Shown here: one piece after another, positions 23,664 to 33,333 of the stretch
Numbering within the stretch: position 1 is the first letter of the stretch
Layout of the letters: each line of letters begins with the position of its first letter
NCBI GenBank assembly: GCA_034687125.1
Contig: JAQGBZ010000046.1
Coordinates: 209,974 to 273,973 of the forward strand
Origin: Neelides folsomi
Lineage: Eukaryota; Arthropoda; Collembola; Neelipleona; Neelidae
Length of the DNA stretch: 64,000 bases
Reading direction: 5' to 3'
Program-made: the position numbers and the translations under genes
The notes under the pieces: generated by a model
What the model was told of the DNA's origin: nothing
Seen by the model: only the letters and a program-made list of their open reading frames with translations
Databases searched by the model: none

Positions 23664-24693
23664 ATGTGCTTTTATGGAAATCCATATTGTCGTTGGATGA
23701 AAACAGTTCCAATTAGGAAACAAGCTGTTGGTGCGGCAATTTGGAAAATGGTTTCGGTTAGTAAATATTATATTATTGACCAAAAAATAATACTATTAAA
23801 TACTTTATTATGAATGGTACTTATATTTAAGAAATTTAAGATATATGTATACACTACTAATATACCTTAATTTTTATATTTTTTGTAAAATGTAGTGCTT
23901 TATTGGAGTTGTTCTGGTTGTGTGCCTCATTCCAATTGTTGGCAAACCAATTGGACAAGCCAGCATTAATCGCAGAAGGACTAATTACGAACTTTCAACA
24001 TTTTGGAGCGTTTTCATTTTATGTAATTAGCTAAAATGGATTATTTTCTATACTTATTTATATTATAAATAACAACAAATAATTATAATACGAAACACGT
24101 AAAATATTTAGTTTTTATTTATGCTCAAGTAAATGGGAATTATTTTGTAGTTTATGCAATTTGGTCTATGATCATTAACTTTTCGGGAACTTTACTGCTC
24201 ATTTTTAATCTAAAGGCTGTAAGTATATTTACAAATAACGAATCACTTTATGATTCATGATTAATTTATATGCAAGTTGTATGTAATATATGCATATTAC
24301 TTTCCCCAGTATAAGGTGAAGTATATTTGGATTGGAAAAATTTGTATTGCAATTCAAGTTATCAATATGATCGTCGCGCCAGGTAAAATGGAAATTATTC
24401 ATTACATTACTTACAAATAATAATAATAAAATATTTAATGTGTCTAAAATGTCGTGTCACCACTTGAATTTTGCCACCGAAAATGAGTCAGTTAATCAGT
24501 ACATTGAATTAGATATAAACGAATGATGAAATTTTTTATTATTTCAGTATTTATTTTGATTGACATTTGGGTCATTTTGGTTGTGCTGGGTTTAATCAAA
24601 CAATTAAGACAATCGGAGCAATCGTGTGAAGTGAACCAAGTGTCCGAATCAAAAAAGGAAGAAAAGGGAAACTCGTATTTTAATTATACTTAA
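23664..24693 (+). CDS. small multi-pass (about 4 TM) membrane protein, 168 aa
   Basis: Exons 23664-23756, 23896-24022, 24151-24218, 24310-24382 and 24548-24693 join in phase (507 nt). The N-terminus is short and cytosolic with CFYGNPYCRW. Helices follow: CFIGVVLVVCLIPIVG, FWSVFILFYAIWSMIINF continuing to LLLIF, YIWIGKICIAIQVINMIV, and VFILIDIWVILVVLGLI. The C-terminal tail is hydrophilic with KKEEKGNSYFNYT. Exon boundaries fall between or within helices, as in small arthropod tetraspan proteins of unknown role. I cannot name the family. It sits between a gustatory receptor and a single-pass membrane protein, all on plus, each with its own upstream region. Confidence 0.75.
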
Positions 24694-25201
24694 CATTCTA
24701 TTATAAAAAGGCTTAATTAAATGCATAAGTACTAACGTATAAAGTAAGGTGTAGTAAACTACATTTACATATTTAGGTATGTAGTAATTAATATAATGAG
24801 GTAGAGTAATATATATGATAAGACCTTTTAAATCTACTTTGTCACTCTCACTCCACTGTATTTACTGAATAAAATTTTAAATGAGTACCAAATTGTTAAT
24901 TACCTAGATATAAGGGTAAGTTTTAATACTTAATTATTATAAGAATTAATGCAATTATGCTTATAAATAATAGTTATTGAAGTCGATTTTACTTTTTTTA
25001 ATGCTGATTTTGGCATCCATAGAATTGTATCTTAAATAAAATATTCACGCATGGAATTTTAGAATTATGGATGCCCTAATCAAAATAAATGATTTTCCGA
25101 CTATTAAAACCAGCCAATCATAATTGGCTATTATAACTAAAAATCTGCAGAGAAAACTTAAATGTACTTTTTTCAAATATGTGCTGAAAAAACTTAAAAT
25201 C
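24694..25201. other. intergenic, no gene seen
   Basis: Contains 3' flank of the 4-TM gene and upstream DNA of the next gene. No promoter motif could be assigned. Confidence 0.4.
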
Positions 25202-26168
25202 ATGTTAATGTTGCTTCTAATTTTCGCGGTTACAATCGTCAATGGACATGATGTTGAAATGGATATCCGAACATTAGGGCAGTCAGATACTGGTAAAAAT
25301 CAATAATTACAAATTACAAATCACTTATTGTAACAATCCAACATCTACATCATCTTTGTATAATAACATCTAATAAATAATGACTGAAATTACTTTTCGT
25401 CCTAATCATTTAATCAATTAATTATTAAATTAAGATCTATCGAAAATCGAACAATCCTTCTACCGCTACACTGTCGAACTTGGGAGGAATCTGAATGGAA
25501 AACTAGAATATGGCCAACGTTGCGATTATCTTTTTAACAAACCCAAAGCCACAACGCAAATCAATTTCAAATATCGATCAATGTTCAATACCACCGAACC
25601 ACTCGGCCCCATTGTTTCAGACCTTCTTTGCAACAAGGAAAAATTCCTCTTCTGCGATCATGGAAATTACACCAAAGATGACCTCGGATTCGTAACGTAT
25701 TCACCCACGTGTCAATGTGTCAAATTTCAAGAATTTCGAGATTACAAGAAAACAAATCTCATCTATGACAATAAAACTAAAAAATGTCGCTATCGTGTCA
25801 ATGCCCACTGTGACCCTTTCAACACATCGATGCTCATCAAAGACGCATGTAATCTTTATTCATCTTATTTTGAAAATGACAAGTTTAACGTGAGCTGCTC
25901 GGAAATGACAGAATGTCGGATTTTAATGGACGTTCTTCACAAACGCTCCTCGCTGGTTCCAGGAAGGAACCGCTGCCGGTGTTTGATGGGATATTCAGTT
26001 GATGAAGATCGGGTGACTTGTGTGCAGACGCCGAAGGAGATTGAAATTAAAGGGATTATTGCCATTGGGTTTGTCATTGCAACTTTCATTACTTTCTTTG
26101 GCTACGTTGTTTATCAAGAGAGAGGAGGGAGATATGAAGGATGGTCACATAGGAAGCCTCATTCTTGA
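25202..26168 (+). CDS. type I single-pass membrane protein with Cys-rich ectodomain, 274 aa
   Basis: Exon 1 (25202-25292) encodes MLMLLLIFAVTIVNGHDVEM, a signal peptide. The ACTG|GTAAAA donor joins exon 2 (25435-26168) in phase. The ectodomain has many cysteines, with spacing such as CQC, CRCLMGYSVDEDRVTC (EGF-like end), and several NxS/T sites. A helix near the C-terminus (IIAIGFVIATFITFFGYVV) is followed by a short basic tail. It should display the ectodomain on the cell surface. I do not recognise the family, although the CxCLxGYxxDxxxxxC segment resembles EGF-like or similar short modules. An upstream in-frame Met exists, but the chosen Met gives a proper signal sequence. Confidence 0.78.
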
Positions 26169-26549
26169 AATTAAAAATTTAATTGCATTACCTATTATAC
26201 TTTAAATAGATAAAGACCACTTACAATTTTTAATGTAAATTTATAAGACTTATAAGTAGCAATGAAATTATGTGAAATAAATAAAATCAGAAAAACATGA
26301 AGACTAAATGGAAATTTTGTTTTACATTATTATTATTTTTTTAATATCTTCACTTGTATGTAGGTAAAGTATCGTAGAGGTAAAGTACAGGTATATATGG
26401 CGTATAGGTATTTTATTAATATTAAGCATAGTAAACAAGTATTCCTAGGTATATAAATAATAATAATATACTAATATACGTTGGTTAAAATATTCATGAT
26501 GAATGAAAATAATTTGGGGTGAATATTATTAAAAAAGAAATTGGAATTA

Positions 26550-27496
26550 TCAAAAAGAAACCAATAAACCTCCGATGTTTTCAACACAAATAGCGACCAA
26601 TGAATTAAAACTCTCTCTGCCGAAATAGAAAAATATACCAATGGGGAACTTAAGTTCAATTGTTGAGAACTTTAAAGCCATCAAATAATGGAATTTCTTT
26701 TTGGATTTAATCGTATTCCAATCGCATTTGCTATTCACAATGACATTAAATTCGTGTTGAAAAAACTCGTTTTTGTATTTAATTGACGTTTCCCAAAATT
26801 CTACGCACTTACGATAGCCAAGAATCATGTGGAATAAATTTATAATGTAAATGTAAGCAAAAATCAAAATTATAATGTAATCAAAGTCCGAATAAAATTT
26901 AATAAATAGTACAGGCAAGGAAATTGTTATAAATAGTAAGACTCCAAAAGCTGCTGGTAATATGGTAATATAAAATGGCCTAATTGATGCAAAAGCAATT
27001 GTTAAGTAATTGTAATATCGGAAGCCGTCCCAACGTCTATCATCTTCTTCAAACCTAAAAATAACTGTAGTTTATAATGTTATTTTTTAAGTAACATTAT
27101 AATATTAAGCAAGTAAAAATGAATTTCCGTATTTAATTTATGTTTTAATTTATTACAAAAGATTGTTTGTTGTTTTAATAGTAGTAAATATATCATCGTG
27201 AATGATTAAAGCTGCGTATAAGTAACAGGAAAGAAAGAACATTACGGCATAAACAATGCCTACAAAATTTTTAACAATTCCTTTCTGGTATTGAATGCAA
27301 TTATAAAGTGAAACAGATAAAGTAAAAAGACGAAAAATTATAGTTATCGAAAACTATAATTTGTAAAATATTATTTTTTTCCATTTATTTGGAACTAATC
27401 TGCATTTCATATTATCCCATTTATAAGGAAAGCAAGGACTCTTAGAAATTAAAGAAGCGAAGAAAAAAAATTTGAGAGTGATTTAGATAAAAGCAT
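26550..27496 (-). pseudogene. 7-TM chemoreceptor (gustatory-receptor-like) pseudogene
   Basis: On minus, 27157-27353 and 26550-27054 join through a GTAATAAA donor and a TATTTTTAG acceptor in phase. They give five or more hydrophobic helices, the hydrophilic block DDRRWDGFRYYN, and a receptor-like C-terminus with FGRESFNSLVAICVENI. Directly upstream the frame continues as CFPYKWDNMKCRLVPNKWKK then IIFYKL, typical of receptor N-termini. It is interrupted by an in-frame TAG at about 27354-27356, then resumes with FSITIIFRLFTL. The ATG at 27496 (MLLSKSLSNFF) is in another frame, shifted across a run of eight T. Two lesions therefore separate the start from the body. Alternative: an intron hides the TAG, since TATAG could be an acceptor, but the continuous homology-like reading argues against it. 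Confidence 0.65.
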
Positions 27497-28273
27497 ATTT
27501 AATACTATTAATTTATTCAATTACTAACTAAATATAAGTAAAATCTTTTTAATCAAAATCGTATAGCTATAAGACTTAAACATGTTATGATAGCCACTAA
27601 ACTAAAAATTGTAGACTAACCCATTATTATAGATAATAGGTACGTCCTTAATATTTAAAAAGTAAATTAATTTAAATTCATGCTGCTTTGATAAAATTGT
27701 TTGCTTTTCTGAGGCGGAGGCCGCATTACAAAATGAGTAGCCTTCCTAGCCAATGGCCTATCATCAGAGCCGTAGCTCAGTTGAGTTGCACTGAGACAAA
27801 GATCTCAGGGCCCCCGACCTAAAACGATTTTTCTAAATTGGTGTAGATATTATCGAGGTACGTTTGTACTACTAAAAATCTGTGTATGTACAAAAAATAC
27901 CTACACAGGTTTTTAGTGCAATTTGTATTCATTATACATGACTCTTAAGACGAACGAAGAAAACATTTCCGGGGAACGTTCCCGGTAAACGTTTTATTGT
28001 AATGGAACATCTCTATCCTGGAGGTACTGTCCCCTTAATTACATTTAGATAAGTACTAACTCTGATGAGAAAAATTAAAATATTACTCGATACTCTTTTA
28101 TCGAATTTGAACACTTTTAACCTTACTAATTACATTTAAAATTTAATTTCAACAAGCAAGGAATAGAATTTTCAATGAAAAATGCAAGTTAAATAATTTT
28201 CAAAGTTGCCAAAAGAGTGTAGAGTAACCATTCAATTTTTTTCATCAGCGCAGCGTACGTATTTTATCTAATG
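27497..28273. other. intergenic block with GC-richer insert, hairpin and palindrome
   Basis: From about 27710 to 28030 the base composition is richer in G+C than the surroundings. Inside are a stem-loop (arms 27871-27886 and 27902-27917, one mismatch, ACTAAAAATCTGTGTA type) and the 12-bp palindrome GGGAACGTTCCC at 27972-27983. Probably a transposon remnant; no protein-coding frame seen. Confidence 0.4.
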
Positions 28274-28392
28274 GGACAGTATGAATATTTAAAATGTAAA
28301 TGTAAACAGCAATCATAATAAAAATGTAATCAAAGTCCGAATAAAATTTTATTCCTATAACAGGAAACGATATGGTTATTTATAAATAGTAA
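28274..28392 (-). pseudogene. duplicated shard of the neighbouring chemoreceptor gene
   Basis: The segment repeats part of the chemoreceptor at about 26831-26945. A 26-nt identical core (26875-26900 and 28324-28349) is flanked by recognisably similar sequence. On minus it still reads FYSDFDYIFIMIAVYIY. No start, splice site or longer frame remains. It sits 77 bp below the end of the esterase gene. Confidence 0.65.
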
Positions 28393-28468
28393 AAGCAAAA
28401 CAAAACAGAGGTATTATTACAAAATAATGAATCTTTTTAACAAAGGTATTCTTTAATGTGAAATTATA

Positions 28469-31437
28469 TTATGGGAGTGGTGGAACTCCATTAGGATAAA
28501 GTTCATGGGCTACGCCCACCCATCGGTCCCTTGTATTTCCATTATAGACGTAATCGTCTTTCTTTATAACAATAATTTCTTGTCCTTCTTTCGTATATGC
28601 TGGCCAAGCTTCTCCATCTGGTCCATTTGGATTTCCATAATAAGCAAAATTGACCCAATATTGAGTAAATCTTTTTGCAACGTACAAATCGTTATTCCAG
28701 ATCAATGGAAGAAATTGGAACTGAAATTAAAAAAAAAGTTTTATTGATTTAATTAATCAATTCCATAATTAAATGACTTGATCAAAAATGTAAATAAAGT
28801 TGCACCACGAGTCTCTTTTATATGCTTACCAAATACCTGAAATAAAACAAACAGTTGAGTGAATTAATTAATTTAAATTAGCTTATAAATGAATGAATTC
28901 TAAATCATCTATTATGGAACTTATAACGATTTCTTACAACATGTCATCTGTGTGGGCGACTCCTATAAAATTTAAAAAAAACGTTAGTGAAAATTAATCA
29001 CCAAATTTTTTTTGCAAAATGACAAAATTAATAATAATGTTTCATACCTCCTGGAATAATTGAGTCAGGTGAAACAAGAACAATGTAATATAGGGTCCAC
29101 ATTCCACGATAGTCAAAGTCATAATAGTAAACATCTCTTTGAATTTTCTCGTGGAGTTCAAGCAATTGAAGTGATGCTGATTTCATTCCAAAAACTGAAG
29201 TTAACTAAAAATTGATAAAAATCAATTATTAAAGATAAAATTAAACTGTATAGTTACAAAAAATATCTTTTTACATCAATAAGTCCTGGGAACTTTTCTG
29301 GAAGTCCTGGGGATCTATAAGCTTCTTTCATAAAAGTTTTTCCTAAAGAATAGAGCATATTTCCGCTTGAACGGTCGTCAATATCTTCCAAACCTAAATT
29401 TAAAAAAATATTTAATATTAGCCGTTTATTGTAATAATGTAATTTTTTATAATAAAATTTTAGTAATACCAATAAAGTTCATAAGATTTGGGAGTAAATC
29501 ATTTTTCAAATAAGTTTCATTTTTCTCAAGCCCATTGTGTTTAATATAATCTTCATACAGTTTGTCCAAAAAGTAAGTTCCGTCGTGTCTTGTTGATCCC
29601 ATCATCAAAGGAACATTGTATTGCTCTCCACGCTCAAAGACTCCCAAAGGAGCTTCTGGAACAATTTTTTGAGTGTTGACCAACTTCGGACTATCTTGAA
29701 CTGATGCGACCTTTGCATCAAATCCCAACCCAAGCCCATTGTTTTCCTGATGAGTCGTGTGGTTGTTCGTGGCCCAAACAAGATCTTTGTAATCGACGGA
29801 TTCCATGCATTCTAGAACGCCTGCAATGACGAGGTCATCTTCTGGGTCCAGATCTTTGTTGTAGCATCCCGCGAAAAAGGCCACGTCCAAATAAAAAGGT
29901 AATGAAGGGCGACGGGCAGTTCCCCATACGGCTGTGGCACTTCCACTGGATCCAATAACACCGTGATAATAACCATCAGCCATTCTTGAAGCCATCAATT
30001 GGGAGACCATCATAGCCCCTGCACTTTGACCAGTGATCGTAACTCTATTTGGATCTCCTCCAAAATGAGCGATATATCTAAAAAAAATTAAAAAATTATT
30101 ATTAAATAAACAACCCATTAAATTGTAAATCAAAGAAGACTGTATAAATTACTTAACTATAATTGTATGAAATAGGTTAAACATTTATAAGTATATTGCT
30201 TTTAAAAAATTTAATTACTCTTTAATCCATTTAAGAGAATTCAGAGCATCGTAGAGAGCAGCATTTCCGGGAGCTCCATCAATCCCCAAATTCATTCCAC
30301 CTAAATTTTATTAAAATCAAAATTAAGGAATACCAAATACCAAAATTCTTAAATAAGTTACGACATAAGATCATATTGATACGTCATATAACATAAATAT
30401 ATCGCCTTACATTTAGGATACAGCTATGATAGCATAAAATGCATAAATTATACTTATATTTAAATAGACACTTCATTGTTACCTAATATAGTTAATATTG
30501 AATGGCTTTATCTTTATCAGTCTGAATTTTTTAATCAATATGCTAACCTAGGATTCCGAGTCTGTAATTGATAGAGACGAGTACAACGGGGTGATTCATG
30601 AATCGAAGGCCGTTCCATAAAGAGCTCCAAATTCGGTTAGAACCTTTGACCAAAAAACTAATTAACTTACAGTCATTATTTATTATTTACAAACAATTTC
30701 CTAATTTTATTATCTAATAATCCCACATATAATCGTACAATATAAAAAACATTAAATGGTCGAACCTCCTCCATGAATGAAAACAATGACTGGATAAAGT
30801 TGATCGTAATTTCCACCCTCGTCGGGTAAATTGGGTGTATTTATATTTAGAATCAGACAATCTTCAGCTCCCATAACTCCTTCGGCTTTGATGCTCGCCC
30901 TCCTCTTTTCCTTCATCTGCTGAGTTAAAGTCTCGTAGATTTCAGCCGCTTCAGCGGGATCTTCAACTTTCCCTTCTTTTTGGAAAATCTCGTCGTCCTC
31001 ACGTGGGAGAGCAATCGGATCAAACAAGGCATCTTGAGGACAAATTACAGCACCTCTTGTGGCATTGTATTCTCCTCCGTTAACTTCTAATAATTCTTCA
31101 AGTGGGTATAAAGTAGATGGCTAGGACAAATTTAAATTATCCGCTCTTTAAGTTATTATTTTATTTAATTGCTGTATTTATTGTTTTATGGTTATACAAC
31201 GATTAATTATTGTTAGTGTTGGTTATTTATATTTAAATTACCTACCTTAAATCTCATTGGTCCAGATGTATCATGGGCATATGGAATGCCTGCAAATGCG
31301 ATGTAACGATTCGCATCCACTGTAAAATGAACCATTCCATTTACACGTCCATGTGGAGTGTCAACGAAATATTGACCCATTGAAATAGAAGAAATAGCTA
31401 AGAGGCATAAAATGGAAAATGTCGTTTTTAAATACAT
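28469..31437 (-). CDS. type-B carboxylesterase, about 635 aa, 10 exons, one phase conflict
   Basis: Exons on minus: 31246-31437, 30766-31120, 30548-30657, 30219-30300, 29470-30077, 29275-29393, 29048-29204, 28938-28962, 28830-28836 (7 nt), 28469-28720. The signal peptide is MYLKTTFSILCLLAISSISMG. Family marks in order: CLILNINTPN, FIHGGG (oxyanion), NYRLGILG, the nucleophile elbow GQSAGA, GSTRHDGTYF (acid residue, Asp where Glu is usual) and GVAHTDDMLYLF (catalytic His). It should hydrolyse esters in a secretory or extracellular setting, in the juvenile-hormone-esterase and alpha-esterase fold family. Every join is in phase except exon 2 to 3, which is one base off at a TTTTTT run. The gene is either subtly broken or carries an assembly indel. 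Substrate unknown. Confidence 0.85.
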
Positions 31438-31837
31438 TTTTGAATTTTAAGACTTTAATTAAAGTCTCATGGAGAAGGGAAGGAAGAGAAGAATCAAACT
31501 GGACGAATTTTCCAGTCAACTTGAATTGATTTTATCTTGATTGGTCAAAATAATCTTTTCCATTCACTGCATTATCATTGTTAATGGGTTTTATAGACTG
31601 TATTTATTGGTCCATTGGGAAATTTTGGCATTATGTCAATTGGTGAGTGATTTGATTGACATTTCATATTGTATTCTTTTATCAATTTTCAAATTAAGGA
31701 CTTCAAAAGTATAAATAATATATTAGTACAAGCACATGAGTAAATAAGCTTAACTACTTTTCAGTTATACACTTTATATTGTATGAGTGTATTGACGATC
31801 AAATCCATAAATTAATTCTAATATTCCATTAAAGACT

Positions 31838-32056
31838 TTAGTTGACATATTTATCAAACATTTCAACATATTGAGCGAATAAATGTTCAAGATCAAACAC
31901 AGTATTTAAATATAAAATTTTATTCAGAACTTCAAATGTCCAAGTTTTAAATTCTATAATAGTGGAGAATATCATTATGTCTGTAATATTTAAAATAGAA
32001 TCCAAAAATACGTATCCACAAATGTTATTATTATTACAAATCAAATTAAATTGCAA
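31838..32056 (-). pseudogene. coding-like fragment with TFEVLNKILYL motif
   Basis: An isolated 72-residue frame without visible signal or splice partners. Its second half (TFEVLNKILYLNTVFDLEHL) resembles two other fragments at about 32988-33060 and 33200-33333, suggesting relics of one repeated coding unit. The family is not recognised; an F-box-like helix is conceivable but unproven. Confidence 0.25.
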
Positions 32057-32987
32057 GGATAATTTTACGCTTTAAGTTATGGAACTATGCCACACGTAAT
32101 TTAGAAGCTACTAATTATTCACTACAACGCCAGTCGGTCACTTTGAGTTTGAGTGTTTGAAATCCTTAAAATTAAAAACCCAAGCCCTCATAAAATTGAA
32201 GTATTAGATTTATTTGAGGTTCAACACTTTTAACTCTCGTTAACTTGCCATTTAATATGGAAATTTTTGTCTGAATGTGAGTGAGTCTAAGAATAGCAAG
32301 CATCTTAATTTCCAATTATTACACTGCCTTTTTACAATAACTATCTTACGATTTTTAATAATCAAACCTTGATTTAGTCAAGGTTTAATCATCAATTATT
32401 ATTTAGAATAAAACTTAATGTCAGTTAATTTTTAAAAAAATGATAACAATAAAATAACTTTTAATTGTTATGTTTGATTAAAAAGATATCGGGATGAATT
32501 TCCTAAGGTTCGGATGATTTTATAAATATTTATACATATAGATACATACCTATACTTTTGTATATAGTAGGTAGATAATTAGATAATCACAACAACATGT
32601 TGTAATTAAAAAAAATAGTCCCAAAATTTTAGATACAAAATGCGAATATACATAATTGAATAAAAACAAAGATTAAGCTTAAAATATCAAATAAAATATT
32701 GCGCATCAAAATAAAATAATTAGAAATAAAAAATAAGTAAATAGACTAAAGCACCCATTACTTGAAGATTAACTGGGCGTTTGAATGAATAGGAGAGTAG
32801 GACAAAGTTATCTTTAACATGCATATACATAATTATGAAGAAATGACTTTATAATGTTTAAAATCACATAATTGCGTTGAAAATAGATTTTGTGATTTTC
32901 TATGAGAAATGAATGTCTATAATTGCATTTTCAGTCATTTGATAAGAAATGTGTTTTATTTCTAAAATCATCCAGTTTGTTCATTCC

Positions 32988-33333
32988 GCAATTTGCTTCC
33001 ATTCAGGTCTAATCAGAAGATCTTTGAAAACCTCAAATACCCAATAATTTCCTATCTTTTTACATTAGTATTTTAAACATGGAATTGGTATTATGTAATA
33101 TTATATAAGATATTACATAATATAATAGTGTACCTACTTAGTGTTAGGTAGGAAGTTAGAAAGGTAGTTCTTTCAAACCTTAATTTATAAGCCAAAGCCA
33201 TATAAATGTATTTATAAACATTTTTGATCAAATTATTATAATTACCAAATACGTTTGCCCTTTCCCAACCTTGAAAAAACATCATTTGATTTAAAACTTC
33301 AAAGATATAAATATTTGCCAATATTTTTTGCAT
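32988..33333 (-). pseudogene. two adjacent coding-like fragments related to the one at 31.9 kb
   Basis: On minus, about 33091-33333 reads MQKILANIYIFEVLNQMMFF then a hydrophilic stretch. About 32988-33060 reads KKIGNYWVFEVFKDLLIRPE then stops. Both share a (W/Y)xFEV(L/F)(N/K) core with similar flanks. No complete gene can be built. Confidence 0.25.

Noticed and set aside
27769-27830. tRNA-like A box (GTAGCTCAGTTGAG)
   Set aside because: No B box or foldable acceptor and T arms follow at the right distance; at most a SINE relic.
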